Positions 8,853 through 17,585 of a stretch of DNA of 64,000 bases are shown here, in pieces; within the stretch, counting starts at the first letter, position 1; each line of letters starts with the position of its first letter. The stretch covers positions 381,469 through 445,468 of the forward strand of contig NZ_JAFMSS010000003.1 of assembly GCF_017916295.1 (NCBI RefSeq), given 5' to 3'. The translations under genes were made by a program, and so were the position numbers. Under the pieces are notes generated by a model, which had not been told where the DNA came from, ran no database searches, and saw nothing but the letters and a program-made list of their open reading frames with translations. Source of the stretch: Rubellimicrobium arenae (GTDB lineage: Bacteria > Pseudomonadota > Alphaproteobacteria > Rhodobacterales > Rhodobacteraceae).

Positions 8853-9881
8853 TCAGGTCACCTGCAACTGGGCCTTGTCGTGCTGCTCGATCGTTCTCCG
8901 GACGAGGTCGAACATGAAGTCGGCCGAAGGCTGGTCGCCAAAGGCGTCCACGGCGGCGAAGGTGGTCGGCAGGACACGCTCGTCGGGGGCGAACACATGA
9001 GGCATGAAGCGCCGCAGTTGCTCGTTCGATTGCGTGAAGCTGTCCTGGAACGCGCCGCGGGCCGCTTCGCTGGCGAAGAAGCTCCGCTTTTCCTTTCCGC
9101 TCGACTTGCCCTTGCCCATGATCTCGCCGAGTTCCACGATCATCTTGAGCAGGGCTTCCTTGTCCGCGGACGCCGTTCCATTCACCAGACGCTTGAGAGC
9201 CAGAAGGTCATGGGGCATGCGTTCATTGAAGCGTTCGGCCGGCGGAAATCCCTCGATGGGGATCGACAGGAGCCGGCAGAATTCCTTCACGGCATCGCCG
9301 CTCTCCACGAGCTTGTGGTAGCTTAGCGCCACCAGCCCGGGGAAGGTCTCGTTCCAGGCGTCCGCCTGTTCGGCAAAGGCGAAATGCGGCCAATGGGTGG
9401 TCAGGAAGCGATCGAAGCCCTCCTTGAGCTTTGTCGCCTTGACGGTCTCCTGGTAAAGGGATTCCGCGTATTCGGCCTGGGCGCGGAAGACCACGACGAC
9501 CTCGGCGTCTCCGAAGAGATCCTGGATGCGGCTGATATAGTCCTTCCGGGCGCGCCAGTACTTTTCGGGCGTCCTCGCACTCTTCGGCCAGCCATGCCGG
9601 TAGAAGGACTCGGCGCTGATGATGGTCTTGTCGTAATCCCGGGAGGCGTTCACGACCTCCTTGAAGAACGCCATGGCATCGTCGGGCGAAAGCTTCGGGT
9701 GCCCCCCCGAGAGAGCGTTGACGATGCCGAAATGCGCGTAATGGCCCGGCTTGCCGATGAGAGTGTAGTCCGGGTAGAAATATCCCCGCTTCCGCAGTTC
9801 CCAGTCATGCCGCCTCAGGAACCGCTGGATCGAAGTGGTGGCCGTCTTGTGCGTGCCGATGTGCAGAATGATCTTGCTCAT
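8853..9881 (-). CDS. sulfotransferase-family protein
   Basis: A 342-residue protein beginning with the PAPS 5'-phosphosulfate binding loop in the form HIGTHKTATTSIQRFL (residues 6-21). A second nucleotide-binding strand follows in VVVFRAQAEYAESLYQE, equivalent to the RxPxxxxxS region of sulfotransferases. It would move sulfate from PAPS to a hydroxyl or amine of a glycan, lipid or small molecule in the cytoplasm. Proteins of this GTHKT type are common near polysaccharide genes in marine and soil alphaproteobacteria. It stands alone here, with about 0.5 kb and 1 kb of gene-free DNA on either side, so the acceptor cannot be inferred. Confidence 0.75.
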   Translation of the reverse strand: MSKIILHIGTHKTATTSIQRFLRRHDWELRKRGYFYPDYTLIGKPGHYAHFGIVNALSGGHPKLSPDDAMAFFKEVVNASRDYDKTIISAESFYRHGWPKSARTPEKYWRARKDYISRIQDLFGDAEVVVVFRAQAEYAESLYQETVKATKLKEGFDRFLTTHWPHFAFAEQADAWNETFPGLVALSYHKLVESGDAVKEFCRLLSIPIEGFPPAERFNERMPHDLLALKRLVNGTASADKEALLKMIVELGEIMGKGKSSGKEKRSFFASEAARGAFQDSFTQSNEQLRRFMPHVFAPDERVLPTTFAAVDAFGDQPSADFMFDLVRRTIEQHDKAQLQVT

Positions 9882-10854
9882 TGAGGAAATCCGTTCAGGC
9901 GGGAAGACAAGCGGAAGCAGGCATTCCGCCTGTCTTCCGGTCGGATCGGCCGATCCCTGACCACGATCGCGACGTCACGGGCAATTGGTCATCCTTTGTT
10001 CGTGGCGTCGGGTCTGCGGTCGTTCGAGTGAGGATCGACGTGAGGGCACGGAAACGTTCCGGGGCGGCGGGGTGGCAGGACAGCTAGCGACTAGTCCGTG
10101 CCGTCAGTGCTGGCAAGTTTCGTCTCGCCCCGTGGAGCACGGGCCGAGCCCTTCCCGGCCGTGACCTGGCGATGCGGGGTGGAGGGCGCGCGGCGCGCAG
10201 GCCGTGGGAACTTGGAGGGCGGACTCCCAGGTCACGACGGCCAGGCGGTCTGATGGACCCACCTCGGGTCCGGCGCAGTGATGACGTGGGCAGTCAGAGA
10301 AGCTGGCACCTCCGGCAAGAACACCAAGGCCGCCTAGCAGCCGGACGGACCTGCGTCGAGAACGGCCGATCCAGTGATTCCGGGACCGTCACCGAACGCC
10401 CACCTCGGGTCAAGCCGACTCCGATGCCGAGCCTTGGCGGTCCGCCGAACGGGCGCATGGCGAGCCAGCGGCCACGCTGGCGGGAAGGAGCAAATCGCGA
10501 CCCAGGGCATAAGGCACACTCCGGCAGGAGTCGGGGGGGTCAGAGGAGACCGCTCTCCAGCGCCCTGACGTCCTGCGGCATCGGCCATGCCGCACCAGCA
10601 GCGAGGCCCCCCGGGGCGGTGGCCCGGGCTGCCCCCCTGGATCTTGGCCGGACCTGGGTCCGGAGCCCGGTCCGCGTCGCCAGGCCGTCGCGTGCCCCGC
10701 ATCGCGGCCATGACTTCCATCCACCGGCGATGGCCGTCGGCGGGGACGTGCTCGACCGTTGCCACGGAGCGTTCCAGGCTAGGGGTGACGCCCCTCCCCG
10801 TCCCAAGCCGGCTTGCGCGGCCTGCTCCTTCGACCCCAGGGGCAGCGGAGCCCG
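9882..10854. other. gene-free GC-rich stretch (about 1 kb)
   Basis: Long open frames on both strands (for example 10172-11080 + and 10334-10765 -) give Arg/Pro/Gly-rich low-complexity translations without family motifs or ribosome binding sites. They are typical of GC-rich non-coding DNA. The right half may hold old mobile-element debris, but no transposase motif could be recognised. No tRNA-like T-loop sequence is seen. Confidence 0.4.
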
Positions 10855-11256
10855 TCAGTGGATCGCCGGGTGGAGTGTGATGGACACGGGGGCGTTGGCC
10901 GTCAGTTCTGCGCTGCCCCGCGCCAGCAGCCAGCCGTCGGCACGTTCCAGGCGCGCCACGATCCGCGTGCCCGGCAAAGCGGTCGAGCCTGTCGGTGGCG
11001 GGAGGGCGAAGGCGATCGCCCTGGATCCGCCGTCGCTCCCGACCTCCGTTTCCACGGTGCGATCCTGGGCTGATCCCTGATCGGCGGGTTGATCGATGTA
11101 GATCCTGATCTCACCCTTCGGAATGGCGGTCCCATCCTCGAAAGCGACCGTTCCACGGATCTCGGCGGATTGCGCGGACACCTGACTCGAGATCGAGATC
11201 ATGACGGCCGCTCCGGCGGCCAAGGCGGTGATGCCAAGCCTGGCCAGACAGCTCAT
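10855..11256 (-). CDS. exported YbaY/YscW-like small beta-sandwich protein
   Basis: The ATG at 11254-11256 gives 133 residues and follows a purine-rich AGGGGGAA. Residues 1-30 form a Sec signal peptide (hydrophobic AAGAAVMI core, cleavage likely after VSAQ or SA-QS). There is no lipobox. The mature part (GTVAFEDGTAIPKGEIRIYI ... RAIAFALPPP ... ARLERADGWLLA) follows the strand pattern of the YbaY/YscW family: a polarising strand, a central F-x-L-P strand and a final RAR(I/L) strand. Function in that family is unsettled (envelope-associated lipoproteins or secretin pilots). It lies 97 bp downstream of the serralysin gene on the same strand and may be co-transcribed, suggesting a role in export or protection. 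Confidence 0.5.
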   Translation of the reverse strand: MSCLARLGITALAAGAAVMISISSQVSAQSAEIRGTVAFEDGTAIPKGEIRIYIDQPADQGSAQDRTVETEVGSDGGSRAIAFALPPPTGSTALPGTRIVARLERADGWLLARGSAELTANAPVSITLHPAIH

Positions 11257-11353
11257 CGGAGTTCCCCCTGCCCTTGCACCGCCCGACCCTTCCATGACCG
11301 GGCGATCCCATCGGTGAAACGGGAGGGCGCCTGATCGAACCCCCCGGATTGCG

Positions 11354-14300
11354 TCAGATGATGTAGAAGTCGTCGGCCGACAGGGCCAAGCCGGCATTCA
11401 GCCGAGCGAACCGGATCGCGTCCGCCTCGCCGGATCCGTCGGAGTCGTAGGACAGGAACCCGTCGTCCGTATCGTAGATGATGCGGTCGTTCGCGTCCTG
11501 GGCCATGCCCATCGAGCTCTTGTGGAAGGCACCGAAGGCAAGGGTGCCCTCGTCGCCCACTTCCCCGAAGATCCGGCTGTCCAGAAGGATCAGGTCATCG
11601 GCGACATTGAAATCGCTGATCCGGTCGATGTTGCCGTCTCCCAGCGCCGTGGAGAAGCGGAACGAGTCGTCGCCCCGTCCGCCGCTGAGCGTGTCGGCCG
11701 CCAGACCGCCGTCCAGAAGGTCGCTGCCGCGCCCTCCGAACAGGTGATCGGCCCCCGCGTCGCCCGGCTGGGCGGGCGCAGGCGGCAACTCGACGGAGAC
11801 GTTCAGCTCGTAGGTCGAGCCTTCCGGCACGGATTCGGACCAGCCATCGCCCGGCGCCGTCTCGGACCAGCTGCCTTCCACGATGAAGTAGGTCCCGGTT
11901 TCCTGAACCACGAACACCGTGCTCGAGTCCCGGGTGGTCGTCGAGCCGGGGTCGCCCCCGCCATCGTCGTTCTGGGTGACGATGTTGCCGTCGCTGTCCA
12001 GCAGCCTGACCCAGCTGTCATGGACGTCGGGATCGGCGATCCCGTCGATGTCGATCGTGATGACCGTGCCAGCGGCCAGATCGATGCGATAGAACCCACC
12101 CTCCCCCGTGCCGGTGGCGTTGACGGTCGTATGGAGCATCGTCGTCGAGTCGAAGATGTCCGGGTCCTCGGCCAGCGAGAAGTTGTCCGAGATGTCCAGG
12201 GCGGTCGACATCGAGTTGTTCGTCGCATCCGGGCCAAGGGTGGTGTAGCCGCTGCCCATGCCTGGGCGCGGCGGGGCGTCACCCGCATAGGCGAAATCCC
12301 CGAGCAGGGTGTCATCCCCGCGATTGCCCACGAGCGTATCGGCCCCGCCCTGTCCCGTCAGGACGTTCGCGGCATCGTTGCCTTGCAGCTGGTCGTCGAA
12401 ACCTGAGCCGGCGAGGTTCTCGATCGAGACATAGGTGTCGCCCGCAAGCTGGCCCCGGGCCATGTCGAGGCTGACCCCGCTGGCCGCGTCGGAGTAATCC
12501 GCCGTGTCGGAGCCTGCCCCGCCATTCAGGGTGTCGGCCCCGTTCCCGCCGGTCAGCGTGTCGTCGCCCCGGCCTCCGGAGAGCCAGTTGGCCCCCGCGG
12601 TCCCGATCAGATGGTCGCCGTGGGACGACCCGACCGCGTTCTCGAAGCCGACAAGGATGTCGTGCCGGATGACCGTGCCGCGTCCCACGATCTGCGCCGG
12701 GCCGTCGGCATCGCCGCCCCTCGCGGTTCCCTCGCCGATGTCGATGGTCACGCCGGCCGAGCTGCCCGCATACACGACCGTATCGGTTCCGGTGCCGCCG
12801 TTCAGGTAATCCTGTCCCGCGCCGCCGATGAGGGTGTCGTTGCCGCCCTCGCCGTACAGGATGTCACCATCGTTGCCGCCGTCCAGGATGTCGCTCCCGC
12901 CTTGGCCGCTGAAGTAGTCTCCGCCGCCCTGGCCCCAGAAGTGGTTTGCGGCCGAGGTGCCGATGAAGCGGTCGGTGCGGTCATCGGACCCGATGAGGTT
13001 CTCGATGCTGTAGAAGGTGTCCCCCGATCCCGTGCCGCCGCTGGCGACGTTCGTCTGCAGGTTGACGAGCAACTGGAACGGGCTTTCGAGGCTGTAGTCG
13101 ACCGTGTCGCGGCCGGTGCCGCCCCGGAAGACGTCGACGCCGTCCTGGCCCCTCAGGAGATCGTCGCCCTGCCCGCCGTCCAGGGTGTCGTTCCCGGCGC
13201 CGCCAAGGAGGGTGTCGTTGCCCCGACCGCCGTAGAGCGCATCGTGGCCGTCATCGCTTTCCGTCTGATCCTCGAGATCCTCGACGTCGATCGTGTTGTT
13301 GATGTCGCGGCTGGCCAGGGAGTCGCGGCCGCCGACGATGAGGTCGTCGCCGTCCAGGCCGAAGATCGTGTTGCCGCCGGCACCGCCGTCGAGCCGATCG
13401 CTCCCGTCCTCGCCGATGATGATGCTCGCGGGCGGGGCTGCGACGCTGAGCGGGGCCTGGGCGCCACTGTCCGACGGCTGGGCGGGCGATCCGCCAGCGT
13501 AGATGATCCGCTCGACATTCGCGATCTCGCCGATGTCCAGCCCTTCGGCGACCACGATGACGGTGTCCGTTCCGCCTTCCGCCTCCTCGCGGACGATGTC
13601 GTCGAGGGAGTCGACGAGGTAGGTATCGTCGCCGCCGTAGCCCGCCATCCGGTCGCCGCCGCCACGGCCGTCCAGGACGTTGTTCCCGTCGTTGCCGATC
13701 AGGATGTCGCTGTAGCTGCTGCCGATGCCATGCTCGATGTAATACGCGGTCTGGTCGGCATTGTGCCCGGCGAAGATCGCGACGTTGTTGCTGTGGCCGT
13801 TGACGCTCGAGAACTGCCCGGCGCGCAGATCGAGGATCGTGCCGGCCGTCGACCCGGAGAAGTCGACCGTGTCGGTCCCGCCGGTGTCATGGATGACGAA
13901 GCCGATGTCGTGCTGCATGCCCGAGGCGCTGAGCCCGTAGCCGTAAACGGTGCTGTTGAACCCGTAGACATCGTCGCCCGTGTTCAGGTCGATCGTCTGG
14001 TAGGTCCGCACGCCCTCCTCGTCGACGGTCGAGAAGAAGCGCCGGATGACCGCCTCGATGTCCGCCATGAGCGGGGTCGAGGCCGACCAGCGGCTGGTTT
14101 CGCCGACATCGATTCCGTCGAAATAGGACATGACGGTGTATTGCTGACGGTCGTAGATCCAGGTCGCGTTGTTCAGGTAGTTGATCTGGACGCCACCGGG
14201 GCCGCTGTAATTGTACAGGCCGGGGTGGTTCAGGCCGAACTCATGCCCGAATTCGTGGATGTACGAGTCGAAGACATACCCGCCGATATCCGTCTTGTTG

Positions 14301-14701
14301 GGCTCGGTGTCGTGGAATCGCTGGCCGATGCTGACGTAACGGTCGCTGGAATAGGCGCTCCCGTCGTCATCTTCGCCCAGCTCGGGGCTGACCACCTCCA
14401 TCCAGTCCATTTCCTCATCGAACGCGGCATCGTCGACGATCTCGAACTGGAGGGGGGTCACGGTCGACCAGATCTGCAAGGCGCCGACCGCCGCCGCCTT
14501 GTACTCCGGATGGTCGTTCAGCTCCTGGACATTGATCCTGAGCGGCTCCGCCGCGATCTCCGGCGTGAGGCTGCGGTTCAGCGCGCCGAGGTAGTCGAGG
14601 AAGGCGTCGTAGTCCTCGCTCTTGCCAAAGGGGTTGTCCGGGGTCTGGTCGTTCACCCACCACTGGTCGCTGGCTTGCATTGGAATCGGCATCTCTGGCA
14701 C
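11354..14701 (-). CDS. serralysin-like M10 metalloprotease with RTX repeats and an embedded PPC domain
   Basis: An 1115-residue secreted protease. The zinc site HEFGHEFGLNHPG (about residues 168-180) and the Met-turn VMSYFD (about 212) identify a metzincin of the M10B serralysin group. Blocks of Ca-binding GGxGxDxxx nonapeptides run from about 330 to 820 and again near 1020-1060. Between them (about 835-985) lies a beta-rich region (FYRIDLAAGTVITIDIDG ... DSDGNIVTQNDDGGG) matching a bacterial pre-peptidase C-terminal (PPC) domain. There is no N-terminal signal peptide. The C-terminus ends in a hydrophobic ADDFYII, as expected for type I secretion. No ABC exporter/HlyD/TolC genes are in the window. 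Serralysins are usually about 450-600 residues, so this one is extended. Confidence 0.85.
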   Translation of the reverse strand: MPEMPIPMQASDQWWVNDQTPDNPFGKSEDYDAFLDYLGALNRSLTPEIAAEPLRINVQELNDHPEYKAAAVGALQIWSTVTPLQFEIVDDAAFDEEMDWMEVVSPELGEDDDGSAYSSDRYVSIGQRFHDTEPNKTDIGGYVFDSYIHEFGHEFGLNHPGLYNYSGPGGVQINYLNNATWIYDRQQYTVMSYFDGIDVGETSRWSASTPLMADIEAVIRRFFSTVDEEGVRTYQTIDLNTGDDVYGFNSTVYGYGLSASGMQHDIGFVIHDTGGTDTVDFSGSTAGTILDLRAGQFSSVNGHSNNVAIFAGHNADQTAYYIEHGIGSSYSDILIGNDGNNVLDGRGGGDRMAGYGGDDTYLVDSLDDIVREEAEGGTDTVIVVAEGLDIGEIANVERIIYAGGSPAQPSDSGAQAPLSVAAPPASIIIGEDGSDRLDGGAGGNTIFGLDGDDLIVGGRDSLASRDINNTIDVEDLEDQTESDDGHDALYGGRGNDTLLGGAGNDTLDGGQGDDLLRGQDGVDVFRGGTGRDTVDYSLESPFQLLVNLQTNVASGGTGSGDTFYSIENLIGSDDRTDRFIGTSAANHFWGQGGGDYFSGQGGSDILDGGNDGDILYGEGGNDTLIGGAGQDYLNGGTGTDTVVYAGSSAGVTIDIGEGTARGGDADGPAQIVGRGTVIRHDILVGFENAVGSSHGDHLIGTAGANWLSGGRGDDTLTGGNGADTLNGGAGSDTADYSDAASGVSLDMARGQLAGDTYVSIENLAGSGFDDQLQGNDAANVLTGQGGADTLVGNRGDDTLLGDFAYAGDAPPRPGMGSGYTTLGPDATNNSMSTALDISDNFSLAEDPDIFDSTTMLHTTVNATGTGEGGFYRIDLAAGTVITIDIDGIADPDVHDSWVRLLDSDGNIVTQNDDGGGDPGSTTTRDSSTVFVVQETGTYFIVEGSWSETAPGDGWSESVPEGSTYELNVSVELPPAPAQPGDAGADHLFGGRGSDLLDGGLAADTLSGGRGDDSFRFSTALGDGNIDRISDFNVADDLILLDSRIFGEVGDEGTLAFGAFHKSSMGMAQDANDRIIYDTDDGFLSYDSDGSGEADAIRFARLNAGLALSADDFYII

Positions 14702-15195
14702 CCCCTGCGCGACGACTTGGACGGTCAGGGCAGCGTGCTCTCAGCGCCGCGGCCCATCCACTCGCATCGCGTGTTTTGCTTCAGGAACTTTCAACCTCTG
14801 CCGAGATCTAGGCGGTGCTCCGGACGTGTCTACATTCGTTTCCGCCGTTTTCTCGCGCTGTGGGCGATCAGATGATCAGCCGGCGGAACTCGGCTTACCT
14901 CCCGGAGCGGTGCCGTCGGATGCAGGCCGATCCGTCGCAGGGCAGGCATCCGGGGCAAGGTTCGGCGGGCATTGCGGGGCCGCGCCCCGTGCCGACCAGC
15001 GCGGCGCGTTTGGACCAAGGAGAGGTTGCCAAAGCTTTTTGCCCTTCTTGTTCGCCTGCTGCGTCGCTGTCCGGCTTCGGGGCCAAAGTCCCAGGTCTCA
15101 CCGTCCACCTCCGCAGCCAAAGCCCAGTGCGCCCTTGCCGGTCCGGCCCTGCGATACCCGGGCCTGCGGCCTCCGGGCGCGCCCTCACAGATAGT
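14702..15195. other. gene-free divergent intergenic region
   Basis: This lies between the divergent protease and TonB-receptor genes and must hold both promoters. It has no credible coding frame. The protease promoter should lie near 14702-14830. The receptor-side regulatory dyad is listed separately. Confidence 0.4.
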
Positions 15196-15210
15196 TGACT
15201 GTTTTAGTCA
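15195..15210 (+). promoter_or_regulatory. iron-box-like inverted repeat with overlapping -35-like TTGACT
   Basis: TGACT-GTTTT-AGTCA at 15196-15210 is a perfect 5-bp inverted repeat with a 5-bp centre, in a locally AT-richer patch. It overlaps TTGACT at 15195-15200. It resembles inverted-repeat iron boxes reported upstream of iron-uptake genes in Rhodobacterales (recalled, not checked). It sits about 250 bp ahead of a TonB-dependent receptor, so an iron-responsive repressor is likely. No good -10 was found at 17 bp. Confidence 0.45.
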
Positions 15211-15462
15211 TCCGATTTAGCCCGCTAACCACGCTCGGGGTCGTCTCCGAGCCAAACGCGCGCCAGCCCGCCGCTCTGCCAGTCATCGCGCCGCATCCTC
15301 AACCGTCCGGCCGCCCTGCGGGCCGGAACCCTGGACCGTCGCCGCTGGACCGCCTTTCGAATGCGCTGCCTTGCCGATCCTTCTCCGGATCCGCTGGCCC
15401 GTTCTTGTGCAGCCCACGACGGCGTCGACTCCGTCCAGGCGCGACACCGAAAGGCACGAACG

Positions 15463-17544
15463 ATGACACGATCCGGCTTGCCCTGCTTCCACCACGCCGC
15501 CGCGCTGGCAGCCTTGCTGGCGCCCAGCCTCGCCTTGGCCCAGGAAGTTCCTGTGGTGGACCTCTCGGGAGAGTCTCCGACCTTCCTTGGCTCCATCGTC
15601 GTGACCGCCTCGGGCTTCGAGCAGAACGTGGCCGAAGCGCCGGCCAGCGTGTCGGTGGTGCCGAACGAGGCGATCGCCAACGAGCAGTTCAATGACCTGA
15701 CGGATGCGCTTCGTGGCGTACAGGGGGTCGTGACGACAGGCGTCGCCAACGAGGACGACATCTACATCCGTGGCCTGCCGGGCGAATACACGCTGATCCT
15801 GGTCGATGGCCGCCGGCAAGGCACGCGCGAGAGCAGGACCAACGGGTCCTCGGGCTACGAGCAAAGCTTCATCCCGCCCGCCGGGGCCATCGAGCGGATC
15901 GAGGTCGTGCGCGGGCCCATGTCATCCCTCTATGGCTCGGATGCCATCGGTGGCGTCATCAACATCATCACCAAGCCGGTGCCGGAAACCTGGGGTGGAG
16001 AGGTGTCGGCCTCGGTCGACCTGCCCGAGGCCGACGAGTTCGGCGACGAGCAGCAGTTGGGCTTCTATGCCGGCGGTCCGCTCCTGGCCGACCGCCTCGG
16101 TCTCCAGGTCTGGGGGCGCAGGCTGGACCGCGACGGCAGCTCGGTCACCGGCGCCGAGAACGAGGCGGACGAGGCCGACCTCACCGGCCGCCTCACGTGG
16201 CGCGCCGCGCCGGACCATACGCTCTACGCCGAAGCCGGCCGCACCTCGGTCGAGGACCAGTCGCCCGACGCCCTGAGCCGGCGCGAGAACGACCGCGACC
16301 ACGTCGCCCTGGGCTATGACGGGACCCTGGGCGGCTGGACCTTCGACGCCGATCTTCAGCGCGAGAGAGGCGAGCGCACCAGCTTCGACCGCCTGTCCTC
16401 GGACCTGGCCTACACCGAAAGCCTGCGTTCGCCCGAGATCGAGAATACCGTCCTCGATGTCAGGGCCACGCGCAGCCTCGGCTTTGGCGGCCTGCATAGG
16501 ATGACGGTCGGCGCGCAACGCATCGACTCCGTCCTGACCGACCAGAATCCCGGGACCGGGATCGAGGACGACCAGGAGTTCTCGATCAGCCAGGACGCGC
16601 TTTTCGTCGAGGACGAATGGCAGATCGCGCCGAGCTTCTCGCTCACGGCCGGGGTGCGGCTGAACCGGCACGAGGAGTACGACGACAACCTGACCCCACG
16701 GCTTTACGGGGTCTGGAGCGCCACGCCCAACCTGACGATCAAGGGCGGCGTCTCGACGGGCTTCAAGGCGCCCGACATCCGCGAGATCGCGCCCGGCTAC
16801 CTTTACACGACCGGCGGGCAGGGTTGCGTTCTCGACCCGACCGCCCCGCAGCCCTGCGGCGTCATCGTCGGCGACCCGGACCTCGTCGCCGAGACATCCA
16901 CCAACTACGAGCTGGGGGTGCTTTATGGCACGGGCCGGCTGTCCCTTGGCGCGACCTGGTTCCAGAACGAGATCCGGGACAAGATCGCCAACGCCCGCGT
17001 CTACAACCCCGACGGCAGCTTTGCCGTGTACCCGGACGACCCGCGCTACACACTCTTCTACCACTACAACATCGGTGAGGCGCGCATCCGCGGCGCGGAG
17101 ATGACCGCCGACTGGCAGGCCACCGACCGGCTGAGCCTGCGCGCGACCTACACCTACACCAACAGCGAGCAGCTCAACGGCGACTATGCGGGCTTTCCCC
17201 TCGCGCGGACTCCGGAGCATCTGGCCAGCTTGCGGCTCGATTACAGGACGCCGGTCGAGGGGCTCGATCTCTGGGGCTTGGCCTCCTATCACGGCGAGGA
17301 GATCAATGCCGGTCTGCGGGTGGGCGAGAACGGCGACCCCGTGACCGATGCGGATGGCCGGATCGTCGGACGGAAGTACGGCGCCTACACCACCGTCGAC
17401 CTCGGCGCGACCTACGCCGTCAGCGAGGCCGTGACCTTGAACGCCGCCGTTTACAACGTCCTCGATGAAACCATCGAGGAGACGGAGTTCGGCACGACCC
17501 GCGAAGGCCGGAGCCTCTGGCTGGGTGCCACCGCCCGGTTCTAG
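15463..17544 (+). CDS. TonB-dependent outer-membrane receptor (FepA/CirA type)
   Basis: The ATG at 15463, preceded by GAAAGG, gives 693 residues with a signal peptide (ALAALLAPSLALAQ, cleavage near residue 26); an upstream in-frame ATG at 15361 would bury this signal. A TonB box-like SIVVTAS follows, then the plug domain (about 60-170) with DDIYIRGLPGE, LVDGRRQG and IERIEVVRGPMSSLYGSDAIGGVINIIT. The rest is a 22-strand-type barrel ending in the canonical terminal Phe (GATARF). It imports a ferric siderophore or a similar chelate, energised by TonB/ExbBD, which are not in the window. The plug is of catecholate-siderophore/colicin-receptor type, but the ligand cannot be read from the sequence. 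The iron-box-like dyad upstream suggests iron control. Confidence 0.88.
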   Translation: MTRSGLPCFHHAAALAALLAPSLALAQEVPVVDLSGESPTFLGSIVVTASGFEQNVAEAPASVSVVPNEAIANEQFNDLTDALRGVQGVVTTGVANEDDIYIRGLPGEYTLILVDGRRQGTRESRTNGSSGYEQSFIPPAGAIERIEVVRGPMSSLYGSDAIGGVINIITKPVPETWGGEVSASVDLPEADEFGDEQQLGFYAGGPLLADRLGLQVWGRRLDRDGSSVTGAENEADEADLTGRLTWRAAPDHTLYAEAGRTSVEDQSPDALSRRENDRDHVALGYDGTLGGWTFDADLQRERGERTSFDRLSSDLAYTESLRSPEIENTVLDVRATRSLGFGGLHRMTVGAQRIDSVLTDQNPGTGIEDDQEFSISQDALFVEDEWQIAPSFSLTAGVRLNRHEEYDDNLTPRLYGVWSATPNLTIKGGVSTGFKAPDIREIAPGYLYTTGGQGCVLDPTAPQPCGVIVGDPDLVAETSTNYELGVLYGTGRLSLGATWFQNEIRDKIANARVYNPDGSFAVYPDDPRYTLFYHYNIGEARIRGAEMTADWQATDRLSLRATYTYTNSEQLNGDYAGFPLARTPEHLASLRLDYRTPVEGLDLWGLASYHGEEINAGLRVGENGDPVTDADGRIVGRKYGAYTTVDLGATYAVSEAVTLNAAVYNVLDETIEETEFGTTREGRSLWLGATARF

Positions 17545-17554
17545 GCCCGGTCAA

Positions 17555-17579
17555 GGGGGCGGGCCCTGGCCACGCCCCC
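17555..17579. terminator. terminator-like hairpin between convergent genes
   Basis: GGGGGCG (17555-17561) pairs with CGCCCCC (17573-17579) around an 11-base loop, in the 41-bp gap between the TonB receptor stop and the convergent aldo/keto reductase stop. There is no U-tract, so a bidirectional terminator is likely but not proven. Confidence 0.45.
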
Positions 17580-17585
17580 GTGCCG

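Noticed and set aside
10172..11080. 302-residue plus-strand frame
   Set aside because: Low-complexity Arg/Pro/Gly composition, no ribosome binding site and overlap with the exported YbaY-like gene on the other strand.
11354..14701. Repetitive DNA that could be taken for a tandem or CRISPR-like array
   Set aside because: The periodicity is that of Ca-binding nonapeptide codons in one continuous frame; repeats are degenerate and there are no unique spacers.
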